Source: Isotricha intestinalis (Eukaryota > Ciliophora > Litostomatea > Vestibuliferida > Isotrichidae). Taken from it: a stretch of DNA of 34,066 bases. The translations under genes and the position numbers were made by a program. Under the pieces are notes generated by a model. The model was not told the DNA's origin and ran no database searches. It was given only the letters and a program-made list of their open reading frames with translations. This document shows, piece after piece, positions 19,089 through 27,522 of the stretch. The number at the start of each line of letters is the position of its first letter. Positions within the stretch are counted from its first letter, which is position 1. Location of the stretch: the NCBI GenBank assembly GCA_023807065.1, contig JAJJLU010003741.1:1-34066 (forward strand). Reading direction: 5' to 3'.

Positions 19089-20930
19089 TTATTTTAACAA
19101 TTCTTTCAATTCATTTTCAAATTCATTATCTTTAGAATTAAAGATATCAAATTCGATAGTATTTATTTTAAACTCAAGATAACCATCATCACTAAATCCT
19201 CCAAGAATTAAAATTTTATTTCCATCAGAAATGATAGAATGCTCAGCAACAGGGATAAAATTATTATTATCACATTTAGGTTGAATCCAATTAAAATTTT
19301 CTAAATCAAATAGCCAAACATCATTAAGTAATTTACCATGATGAATATAATCATTTTTTCCTCCATAAATACATAATAAATTTAACATTTCAAAATAACA
19401 CATTGAACAATTTATTCTTGGACAAGGTTGAATCCCATGAGAAGGTATTTCTAATATATCAACTGGTTTAACTCCTATTCTAATTAACCATAAATTTTTA
19501 TAGAAATTACCTTCTTTATCACATCCTCCAAATATATATATTCCTTCTATTTTTGGTTTCCCTGATTTTCCTTTTGTTATAAATCCTTCTGTAAATTTAT
19601 ATATATTTAAATCTTTATTATATATTAATGATGTATTTTTTATTACTAATGAAAATGAGTGAAAAGCTATTTTTGGAATTTTAATTAAATTTCTATATAT
19701 TAAAGGATTCCATTTATATTTTAAACAATCTAATATCCACATATCATTTAAATAATTACCTTCATTATCAATTCCTCCATGAATTAACATTGTATATCCT
19801 ATTCCTATTCCAATATGATTTCTTCTATTTTTTACACTTTTAAAATTTATACATCTTGGATAATAAAAATTTTCTCTTTTTATATCAAATATACATATAT
19901 TTTCTTCTTGATCACTATAAATATTTCTTGGAAAAGTTCCTCCAAAAATAAATAAATTATTCATATAATAAATCATTGAATGACCATATCTTGACATTGG
20001 TAATTCATCATCTTTTAAATTTAATTTTCTCCATTTAATATCAATTTTATTATGTTTTGTTATTATTGAACATGTCCACATATCATTTAAAAATTTACTT
20101 TGAACTCCTCCAAAAATAATAATTTTATTTTCTGGAGTTTTACATATAGAAAATTGACCTCTTGATGAAGGATGATATAATGTTTCATATGTATTTTGAA
20201 ATACTTTTAATTCATTTAATATATCATCTCTATGTAACATTTTATTTGAATTTAATATTGGTAAATTTTCATTTTCATTTATTTTTGTTATTGATTGAGA
20301 ATTTGATTTAAAATGATTTTTATTTTTTCCTCTTTTTACTTTTTGATTAAATTCTATTTTAGAAATTATTATTTTTGGCATTAATTTTAACATTTTTTGC
20401 TTTTTATGATATTCATTTATTCTCTTTGTATAACTGTTAAATTGATTTTCCATTCTAAAAGAACTTAAAGTTTTATATATTCTTTCATTTAAATTTAATG
20501 TTCTCTGTGAATTAAAAGGATTTGTATATATTTCTTTATTCGTTACTGAACGGGCTGTAATTGAATTATCCTTTTTATTTATTTTATAAAAATTTTGAAT
20601 TGTTGTTTTTTGAAATTCATCTAATTCTGTGTTTAAATAATTTTTTGAATAATAATCATTTTCTGGGTTTTGATTATATGATGAATATAATGTAGATGAA
20701 AATTCATTATTAATAGTTGTTGAATATGTTTTACTAAACGTTTCTTTATTTATTCTTTTTTTTTTAGTTTTTTGTAATGTGATTGTCTTTAAATTTTGAA
20801 AATTTTCTATTGTTTTTGTTAATGATATTGATTGATTTAATATTGATTGAGGAATTTTTTCATCCATTGAATATACTGTTACTGGCTTTTTTAATGGAGG
20901 ATATATTTTTAGTGATTTAATTTTTTCCAT
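19089..20930 (-). CDS. Kelch-repeat beta-propeller protein
   Basis: Residues from about 255 to 600 of 613 contain kelch repeats, each with a paired-Gly strand and a downstream Trp. Examples are KIIIFGGVQSKFLNDMWTC, HSMIYYMNNLFIFGGTFPRN, MLIHGGIDNEGNYLNDMWIL, YIFGGCDKEGNFYKNLWLI, CIYGGKNDYIHHGKLLNDVW and KILILGGFSDDGYLEFKI. That is six visible blades, so it probably closes as a six-bladed propeller. The first 250 residues are Ser/Thr/Asn/Lys-rich and likely disordered. No BTB, BACK, F-box or catalytic domain is present, so it is not a standard cullin-3 adaptor; a scaffolding role is the default inference. It is followed in the same orientation, upstream, by the START-like gene at a 165-base distance. 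Confidence 0.9.
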   Translation of the reverse strand: MEKIKSLKIYPPLKKPVTVYSMDEKIPQSILNQSISLTKTIENFQNLKTITLQKTKKKRINKETFSKTYSTTINNEFSSTLYSSYNQNPENDYYSKNYLNTELDEFQKTTIQNFYKINKKDNSITARSVTNKEIYTNPFNSQRTLNLNERIYKTLSSFRMENQFNSYTKRINEYHKKQKMLKLMPKIIISKIEFNQKVKRGKNKNHFKSNSQSITKINENENLPILNSNKMLHRDDILNELKVFQNTYETLYHPSSRGQFSICKTPENKIIIFGGVQSKFLNDMWTCSIITKHNKIDIKWRKLNLKDDELPMSRYGHSMIYYMNNLFIFGGTFPRNIYSDQEENICIFDIKRENFYYPRCINFKSVKNRRNHIGIGIGYTMLIHGGIDNEGNYLNDMWILDCLKYKWNPLIYRNLIKIPKIAFHSFSLVIKNTSLIYNKDLNIYKFTEGFITKGKSGKPKIEGIYIFGGCDKEGNFYKNLWLIRIGVKPVDILEIPSHGIQPCPRINCSMCYFEMLNLLCIYGGKNDYIHHGKLLNDVWLFDLENFNWIQPKCDNNNFIPVAEHSIISDGNKILILGGFSDDGYLEFKINTIEFDIFNSKDNEFENELKELLK

Positions 20931-21095
20931 GTTTTTATTTTTATTATTTTATATTATATTGGACTTGTATGAAAAATAGATTTTTACTAATTGATAAATA
21001 TTTTGACTAATATTTTTCATAAAAATATAAAAAAAATAAAATAATAAAAATATTAAATTAAAACTAATATAAATTAATATATTCTTTTTATTTTT

Positions 21096-22544
21096 TTATT
21101 CTTGTTTTACTTCTTCTTCTTTAACTTCTTCTTCTTTAACTTCTTCTTCTTTAACTTCTTCTTCTTTAACTTCTTTTTGTTTTACTTCTTCTTCTTTCAC
21201 TTCTTCTTGTTTTACTTCTTCTTCTTTAACTTCTTTTTGTTTTACTTCTTCTTCTTTAACTTCTTCTTCTTTAACTTCTTCTTCTTTAACTTCTTCTTGT
21301 TTTATATCTTCTTCTTTAACTTCTTTTTGTTTAATTTCTTCTTGTTTTACTTCTTCTTCTTTTACTTTTTCTTCTTTAATTTCTTCTTGTTTTACTTCTT
21401 CTTTTATATCATCTTTTACTTCTTCAAAAGAATCATCTTTTTCATTAACATCATTATCATTATTATTTTCTTTTTTATTTTTATTATCACTAGAGTCACT
21501 ATTTTCTTCAATATTAACTTCATGAACGTCATCATCATTATCGTTTTTATTATCTTCAACTTGACTATTATTTTCTGGAATTTTTTCAATGTTTTCTCCA
21601 ACAATTTTATAAGAATTACAAGTTTTCAACAAATTAATATACCAATTTTTAGTAGTAGTAGGTAAAGTAATATTAATAACAAATTGCGGAACAATCATTT
21701 TAAAATCTGCTTGATTTAAATTTAAAAAATAAATATTATCATCATCTTCATATAATTTTAAAAAATTCATATAATTAATTATTCTAACAACATTTTTTTT
21801 TTCAGGATAATAATCATCAGGAACAGGAGTTCCAAGAGCATAATACTCATTATTATATTTGAAAATAAATCTTTTTTCAACTCCATCTCTTTCACTAATT
21901 AAATAAATTGGTGATTTTGCCCAAGTATCAACAACAAAATTTTTATATTTTTCTCCTGAAATTAACTCTACATTTTTTAAACCTGAATCCCAAACTTTTC
22001 TTATGTTAGCACCATAAATAAATTTAATTATATTATCTATTGATTTATTATATTTTAATTCTGATTTTTTAAATACATATAATGTTCTTATTAAATAAAA
22101 TTCTGTATTTATTGTAGATCCTTTTTCTCTTATATCTATTATACAATTGTCTTTATTCCAATAATTTTTCCATCCATCTAAATTTGTTAATTCTTCAAAT
22201 AAATTTATTAATCCTTTTTTTGTGAAAGTAATTTGGTTTTTTTCATAAGAACAAATTAATGGAGAATCATTAGATATTAATAATTCATCTTCACTGATGT
22301 TTTCATTAATATTAAATCCTGTTTCATCATCAAAAGTTTCTTTTTTCTCTATTGATATATTTTCAATTGGAGATGACTCATTTTGATTTCTATTGTTTTC
22401 ATTTTGATTTTCTGAATTAAAAGAATTTTCCAATTTTTTGTTATTTCTATCTTCTCCAATTTCTGTTTCCTTTTCTTCATTTGCTGATGCTAATTTTTTA
22501 GACCGGGAACGAGAACATCCTAATATTTTTAGAAGTTTCTTCAT
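21096..22544 (-). CDS. START-like lipid-binding-domain protein with VKEEE-repeat tail
   Basis: Residues about 105-312 of 482 resemble a START domain. They begin LINLFEELTNLDGWKNYW and continue through IDIREKGSTINTEFYLIRTL, IYGANIRKVWDSGLKNVELI, VVDTWAKSPIYLISERDG and PQFVINITLPTTTKNWYINL. Order and spacing fit the helix-grip fold of StAR-related lipid-transfer domains, which hold sterols, phospholipids or ceramide; the ligand here is unknown. The N-terminus (MKKLLKILGCSRSRSKK) is basic with a Cys and could touch membranes. An acidic Asn/Asp stretch follows the domain. The C-terminus is 20 tandem five-residue units, VK(E/Q)(E/K)E, ending at the stop, and probably forms a single charged helix. 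The family call is from the eye, and other helix-grip folds are possible. Confidence 0.72.
   Translation of the reverse strand: MKKLLKILGCSRSRSKKLASANEEKETEIGEDRNNKKLENSFNSENQNENNRNQNESSPIENISIEKKETFDDETGFNINENISEDELLISNDSPLICSYEKNQITFTKKGLINLFEELTNLDGWKNYWNKDNCIIDIREKGSTINTEFYLIRTLYVFKKSELKYNKSIDNIIKFIYGANIRKVWDSGLKNVELISGEKYKNFVVDTWAKSPIYLISERDGVEKRFIFKYNNEYYALGTPVPDDYYPEKKNVVRIINYMNFLKLYEDDDNIYFLNLNQADFKMIVPQFVINITLPTTTKNWYINLLKTCNSYKIVGENIEKIPENNSQVEDNKNDNDDDVHEVNIEENSDSSDNKNKKENNNDNDVNEKDDSFEEVKDDIKEEVKQEEIKEEKVKEEEVKQEEIKQKEVKEEDIKQEEVKEEEVKEEEVKEEEVKQKEVKEEEVKQEEVKEEEVKQKEVKEEEVKEEEVKEEEVKEEEVKQE
21099..21395 (-). repeat. Tandem 15-base coding repeat, about 20 units
   Basis: On the plus strand units such as TTCTTCTTCTTTAAC repeat with variants TTCTTTTTGTTTTAC and TTCTTCTTGTTTTAC. 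The coding strand reads VKEEE, VKQEE, VKQKE, IKQEE and similar. The array keeps frame up to the stop codon, and the last unit lacks one residue. The five units nearest the stop are almost identical, whereas units farther in differ more, suggesting recent duplication or homogenisation at the 3' end. Confidence 0.9.
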
Positions 22545-22655
22545 ATTCTTTTTTAATTGATTTTTTAAATAGTATTTTAATTTTTAATAGATTTTTTTAT
22601 TAAATATTATTTTTTTAATATATAACTTATTTTCATTTTTTTTTATTATTTAAAT

Positions 22656-23681
22656 ATGAAATTATGTACTTTTGGTAATTCAAAATACTTAGATGAACAT
22701 TCCGGAAAAATTGAATTATCATCTCCAAAATCTTCTTATGAAATTGATGTTAAACAATATCTTAAAAAAGTGAGGAATGAAGAAAAGTTAATTAATATTA
22801 AATGTGATTATAATACTTTTTCTTCTTTAAATATTCCTCCTTTTATTTCTTTAGAAAATTTTTTAATTAAAATTAATAAAGATGAAGGATTAATTATGGT
22901 ATTAATTAATAATCTAAGTATTCAAAATAATAATTTAAATCAAAAATATATATTATATTGTCATGAAAATAATACAGATATTGGGTTAGAAATTCCTTTA
23001 TTAATTGATTTTTCTATTCAATTTAAATCAAATATTATTTCTTTTGATTATTCTGGTTATGGTAAAAGTTCAGGTAAAATTAATCAAAACAAATTTATTT
23101 TGAATAGTGATTTAGTTATTGATGTTTTAAAAAATGAATTTAAAATTAATAATGAAAATTTAATTATTTTTGGAAAAGAAATTGGGGCTATTTCAGCATT
23201 AAATATATGTAGTAAAAATAATAATATTAATTCTTGTATTTTATTTTCTCCTTCTTTTATGGGAATGATTAATAAAAAATCAATGAGTAATATTATAGTT
23301 CCTACATTTTTAATTCAAGCAAAAATTTCAAATTCGAATTATAATTATCAATATATTTCAAAATTTTGTAGATCAATAAAAAAAGAATTTGAATGGACTT
23401 GTAAACAAAATTCAATAAGTAAAATAATTTTTGAAAAAAGGGCAAAATTAATAAATAAAATTAAAGAATTTATAAATATTGTGAATAATAAATCTAATAA
23501 AAATAGTATATGTTTAAGTGGTATCGAAAGTTTGAATACTCTTCCTTCTTCTGGATTTGTTCAAATTGAAAAGAAAAAAAATGAGAGTATAGATTTAAAT
23601 TGTACATATAATAATTTAAATAATCATAAGAAAGATATTGTTTTTTTTTCTGATGAGGAAGAAGAAGATGAAAATGAATAA
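22656..23681 (+). CDS. ABHD17/FAM108-like alpha/beta-hydrolase fold protein, probably catalytically dead
   Basis: The 341 residues follow the ABHD17 plan: a strand with YILYCHENNTDIGLEIPLL (97-115) where active relatives read HGN..DLG, then IISFDYSGYGKSSGK (127-141), which is a strong family signature, then NLIIFGKEIGAISALN (168-183). At the last site the nucleophile elbow should be GxSxG but is G173-K-E-I-G177, so Glu175 replaces Ser. The expected acid and histidine positions, after VPTFLIQA and before the last helix, also lack a clear Asp and His. Active ABHD17 enzymes remove palmitate from proteins. The usual N-terminal Cys cluster is reduced to Cys4. The C-terminal tail is acidic and low in complexity. 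The frame is intact, so a non-enzymatic role is likely. Confidence 0.83.
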   Translation: MKLCTFGNSKYLDEHSGKIELSSPKSSYEIDVKQYLKKVRNEEKLINIKCDYNTFSSLNIPPFISLENFLIKINKDEGLIMVLINNLSIQNNNLNQKYILYCHENNTDIGLEIPLLIDFSIQFKSNIISFDYSGYGKSSGKINQNKFILNSDLVIDVLKNEFKINNENLIIFGKEIGAISALNICSKNNNINSCILFSPSFMGMINKKSMSNIIVPTFLIQAKISNSNYNYQYISKFCRSIKKEFEWTCKQNSISKIIFEKRAKLINKIKEFINIVNNKSNKNSICLSGIESLNTLPSSGFVQIEKKKNESIDLNCTYNNLNNHKKDIVFFSDEEEEDENE

Positions 23682-23914
23682 AAAATTTTTATATTTTTTT
23701 TTTTGGTATTTTAAAAAAATACCCTTCAAATTTAAATGTATAAATATTAGTTTTATTCACATTTAAAATCATTTTAAATTTATTCATATTAATATTGTCA
23801 CAAATCACAAATATATTTTCTTTTAGAATAATTATATAAATAGGAATAATTTATGTTATTAAAACTTAAAATTTAAAAAAAAATAATTGTTTATTCATAA
23901 TCAATAAATTAAAA

Positions 23915-24907
23915 ATGGAAAATAGAAGAATGAAAAAAAAGGAAAACCCAGAGAAAATAATATTAGATAAAGAAAACATATCAAAAATAATAAATACTCG
24001 TTCTAAATATGAAATTCCAGGAATATTAATAACAAAATGGGATTTAGACAAAGAATCATATATAGTAAATATAAATAAAAACAATATAAAATTTCAAGGA
24101 ATTTTTAACGAAAATTTTGAAAGAAACGGATATGCATTATCTTCAAATGGAAATAATGAAAATTACTTTGGTTCATATAAAAAAGATATAAGAAATAAAG
24201 AAGGATTATATTCATGGCCAATTGAAATAGATAATAATAATAGAAGAAAAAGTGAATTTTATTGGGGAATTTGGAGAGATAATACTAAAGAAGATCATGG
24301 TATTTATTTATGGTTAGATGAAGATAATAAAAAAAAACCTTTTGAAAATTTTGATTATTCTTTCTTTGATGCTTATTTAGGAGAAATTGATAATGATAAT
24401 TTCACTAAAGGAGTTTATTTATCTAAAACTAAAGATAATTATTATATTTATTATGGAGGATATGATATTTTTGGGAAAAGAGATGGAAATAATACATTTT
24501 ATTATAATTCTAATGAAGATAAAGTTTTTTTTGGATCTGTTAAAAAAGGCTTTTTTGATAATGGTTTCATGGGAATTTTCGATAGTGAAGGTCATATTTT
24601 TGATTTATTAAAAGTTGAATTTGATTCCAAACATAAAATTAGAAGATATATTCAAAGAGATGAAATTCCTACTGATGTTAGAGAAAGAGTAGAAAAAAGG
24701 ATTTTAATTTTTAGAAGTTTAATTTTGGAAGAGGATTATTTTACTAATATTTTCAATTCTTTTAAAAATATTTGGGAGTATAAAGAAAATCAATTCAGTT
24801 TAAAGGAATTAAATAGTGAAGAAGGTTATAATAGAATAAAACAAATATGTTTTGGTTATAATAAAATTGATTTATTTAGAAAATTAGAAAATAATTTAAG
24901 AAAATAA
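23915..24907 (+). CDS. Divergent MORN-repeat protein
   Basis: The 330-residue protein contains about five to six degenerate MORN-like units between roughly 65 and 235. Examples are KFQGIFNENFERNGYALSS, NYFGSYKKDIRNKEGLYSWP, FYWGIWRDNTKEDHGIYLW, AYLGEIDNDNFTKGVYL and VFFGSVKKGFFDNGFMGIF. The (Y/F)xG start is kept in each unit but the central GxG is often lost. The N-terminal ~60 residues are basic, and the last 90 are helical and charged with no known domain. Unlike the other two MORN proteins here it has no acylation motif and no IQ motif. It lies in the same orientation as coronin, 85 bases upstream of it, and is the third MORN gene in 34 kb. Confidence 0.78.
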   Translation: MENRRMKKKENPEKIILDKENISKIINTRSKYEIPGILITKWDLDKESYIVNINKNNIKFQGIFNENFERNGYALSSNGNNENYFGSYKKDIRNKEGLYSWPIEIDNNNRRKSEFYWGIWRDNTKEDHGIYLWLDEDNKKKPFENFDYSFFDAYLGEIDNDNFTKGVYLSKTKDNYYIYYGGYDIFGKRDGNNTFYYNSNEDKVFFGSVKKGFFDNGFMGIFDSEGHIFDLLKVEFDSKHKIRRYIQRDEIPTDVRERVEKRILIFRSLILEEDYFTNIFNSFKNIWEYKENQFSLKELNSEEGYNRIKQICFGYNKIDLFRKLENNLRK

Positions 24908-24992
24908 AATATAAATAAATAATTTAAATAAAAAATAAAATTTAATAAAAAAATTTGAGAAAAGAAAAAAAATCTTAAAAAAAATTAAAAAA

Positions 24993-26327
24993 ATGAGTTA
25001 CTCAAAATATCGCACAGTATACGGGGAAGTTCAAAAAGAGCGTTTTAATGAGATGGACATAACTCAATCATCAAGTGAAGGTTCCTTAATGGCAGTAAAT
25101 ACGAATTTCTTAGCTGTATCATGGAATAGTACAGGAGGAGGAGTTGCAATATTTAAAGCAGACAAACCTTGTCGTTGTCCAGTACACGTTCCCTTAGTAA
25201 GAGGTCATAAGTCTTATGTCGTTGACGTGAAATTCTCTCCATTCCGTTCTGACCTTTTAATGACAGCTTCAGATGATTCAACAGTGAAATTATGGGAAAT
25301 TCCAGAAGATGGAATAACTGAAGATATGAATAATGAACTTCAACAATATCTTGGTCATGGAAGGAAAGTTGCCTTTGCTAATTTTAATCCTGTTTGCTCT
25401 GATATTATTGCAAGTGCTTCATTTGATAATACTCTTCATATTTGGAATATGTTGAAAAGTGAATTAATTACTAAAGTGTCTTTAAAAGAATATCCTACTT
25501 CTATGGAATGGAATTATAATGGAAGTCTTGTGGCTTGTGCTTCAAAAGATAAAAATTTATATGTAGTTGATCCTAGAAAAGGAGAAATTATTGTTAAAAC
25601 AAAAGGACATGAGAGTCCAAAAACTATGAAAATGACTTGGATTAGTGAATATAATTTTATTAGTACTGGTTTTGATAAAGGAAATACTAGAGAAATGAAA
25701 TTATGGGATATTAGGAAAGTTGATAATAATTTAGCTATTGAAAATCCTGCTCAAACTGTTGTTATTGATCATCAAAGTAGTATTCCTACTCCTTATTTTG
25801 ATTATGATTTAAAATTATTATTTGTTTTTGGAAGAGGAGAAGGAAATATGCATTATTATGATATAAATGATGGTACTATTAAACCTTGTAGTGATTATAT
25901 GTCAAGTGAACCAACTACAGCTATTGTTATGTTTGATAAAAAAACTATGGATTATAATAAATGTGAATTAGATAGATTTGCTAAATATACTGGAAAAAAT
26001 ATTGTTTATTTATCTTTTTATTATCCAAAGAAAGTTCCTGAATTTGATGACAGTTTATATCCTAAAACTTTTTCTGGAGAATCTGCTTTAAGTTTGGATG
26101 ATTGGGTTAGTGGAAATAATGCTGAACCTGTAGTGAAAGATATTAGAGAAATTGAAAATAAATGGATTAGTACTCCTCAAACTTTTGAAAAAAAAGTTGA
26201 AGAAAAAAAACCTATTAGTACTTGTCCTCAATGTATTCAATATGAAAAAACAATTGAGGAATTAAATGAAAAGATTCAAGAGTTGGAAAAGGAAAATAAA
26301 ATGCTTAAAGAAAAATTAGGAGAATAA
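24993..26327 (+). CDS. Coronin, actin-binding WD40 protein
   Basis: The 444-residue protein matches short coronins end to end. The basic N-terminal signature SKYRTVYGEVQKERF is followed by a WD40 propeller: FLAVSWNSTGGGVAIFKAD, HKSYVVDVKFSPFRSDLLMT, ASDDSTVKLWEIPEDG, HGRKVAFANFNPVCSDIIAS and STGFDKGNTREMKLWDIRK. The coronin-specific region after the propeller is present (FSGESALSLDDWVSGNNAEP). A C-terminal coiled coil at about 413-444 (EKTIEELNEKIQELEKENK) should oligomerise it. Coronins bind F-actin and modulate Arp2/3 and cofilin. A CPQC pair just before the coiled coil is not a usual coronin feature. The first ~120 codons are richer in G and C than the rest. The start follows an A-run. Confidence 0.95.
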   Translation: MSYSKYRTVYGEVQKERFNEMDITQSSSEGSLMAVNTNFLAVSWNSTGGGVAIFKADKPCRCPVHVPLVRGHKSYVVDVKFSPFRSDLLMTASDDSTVKLWEIPEDGITEDMNNELQQYLGHGRKVAFANFNPVCSDIIASASFDNTLHIWNMLKSELITKVSLKEYPTSMEWNYNGSLVACASKDKNLYVVDPRKGEIIVKTKGHESPKTMKMTWISEYNFISTGFDKGNTREMKLWDIRKVDNNLAIENPAQTVVIDHQSSIPTPYFDYDLKLLFVFGRGEGNMHYYDINDGTIKPCSDYMSSEPTTAIVMFDKKTMDYNKCELDRFAKYTGKNIVYLSFYYPKKVPEFDDSLYPKTFSGESALSLDDWVSGNNAEPVVKDIREIENKWISTPQTFEKKVEEKKPISTCPQCIQYEKTIEELNEKIQELEKENKMLKEKLGE

Positions 26328-26704
26328 AAATTTGTTTAGAGTTAATATTTAAAAATTTGTTTTAATTGAGTTAAATTACTCTATTATTTATTATTAAAAA
26401 ATTTGTCATTTAAATTTTTAATTCATAATTAAAAATTTATATATTTAATATATATTTATTTAAGAAAAATAATAAATGTAAATGAAATTTAAATTTTACT
26501 TTTGTATATATATTTAAAGGATTTAAAATATTAAAAATCATATTAATAACTAAAATAAAGATATAAATCACAAATACAAAAAAACCAAAAACTCAAAGTT
26601 AAAAAAATTCAAAAAACTTACATTTCCTACTTAAAAAATCGAAAATAAAAAATTTAAAAAAACTATATAAAAAGTAAAACCTTTTTTAAAAAGATAAAAA
26701 AAAG
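26328..26704. other. Intergenic spacer between coronin and the CCCH gene
   Basis: These 377 bases contain no supported gene. The first part is mixed A/T and should include the coronin 3' untranslated region. From about 26540 the plus strand becomes A-rich and T-poor (for example ACAAATACAAAAAAACCAAA), which I take as the leader of the CCCH gene. No tRNA or repeat is visible. A minus-strand open frame overlapping its right part is a shadow of the A-rich leader. Confidence 0.5.
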
Positions 26705-27223
26705 TTGAAAATGTCATTAAACGAAGTAATAAAAAATAAAAACCCAAATTCAAATATTTATAAAATATTTGATGATTGCATAAAAGAACTTCCAAAAATA
26801 TATATAGAAAACGAGCAGAAAAAAGATCCAAAATATAAAACAGAATTATGTAAAACATTCTCAGAAAAAGGGAAATGTCCTTATGGATATAAATGTAGAT
26901 TTGCTCATGGAAAGGAAGAATTAAATTCTAAAAATTTAAATTTAAATTATAAAAAAAAAAAATGTAAAAAATTTTCAGAATATGGTTTTTGTCCTTACGG
27001 TTCAAGATGTAGTTTTATTCATTATGATAGAAAAATTAATGATATTATTTTACCTTTTTATTTTATTCATACTTTTATTTATGATATTAAACCTTTTAAT
27101 CATAGATTAAATTGCTTTTTAAATTTTGGGGAAGAAAAAAATAATGAAAAATTAACTAATAGTTCTAATGTTAGTACTGATTTTAATGAAGAAGAAAATT
27201 TAGAAATTGAATCAGAAGAATAA
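26705..27223 (+). CDS. Tandem CCCH zinc-finger protein, TTP/TIS11 type
   Basis: Two CCCH fingers are complete in 172 residues. Finger 1 uses C47, C56, C62, H66 and finger 2 uses C85, C94, C100, H104, both C-x8-C-x5-C-x3-H, with an 18-residue linker exactly as in tristetraprolin. The lead-in KYKTELCKTF matches the (R/K)YKTELC motif of the first TTP finger. The lead-in to the second finger (NYKKKKCKKF) is close but less exact. Family members bind AU-rich elements in mRNA 3' untranslated regions and promote decay or control translation. Flanks are short: about 40 residues before and an acidic Asn/Glu tail after. No CNOT1-binding motif is obvious. Confidence 0.9.
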   Translation: MKMSLNEVIKNKNPNSNIYKIFDDCIKELPKIYIENEQKKDPKYKTELCKTFSEKGKCPYGYKCRFAHGKEELNSKNLNLNYKKKKCKKFSEYGFCPYGSRCSFIHYDRKINDIILPFYFIHTFIYDIKPFNHRLNCFLNFGEEKNNEKLTNSSNVSTDFNEEENLEIESEE

Positions 27224-27522
27224 ACTTTTTTTTTAAGAGTATTTTTTTAGATTTTTATTTATTTATGTTTTTGTAAATTTATTCTTAGATATTATATATT
27301 CTTATATGAATTAATTTTTTTAGTATTGTTTTGATATATTATTTAAAAATTATTTATTTAAATTATTTTTTATTTGAAATTGAAATTTTGATTTAATATT
27401 ATATTTTATTTAAAACTTTTTAAATTAAGTTATTTATCATTATATATTTCAATTTTTTAACACTTTTAATTTAATTAAATTATTAAATTTGAATTTTTAT
27501 ATTTTGCCAAATCAAAAAAGAA

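Noticed and set aside
21102..21665. 187-residue plus-strand frame made almost only of Phe and Asn/Leu/Tyr
   Set aside because: It is the antisense reading of the 15-base VKEEE coding repeat. Its length follows from the repeat lacking stops on that strand, not from coding selection.
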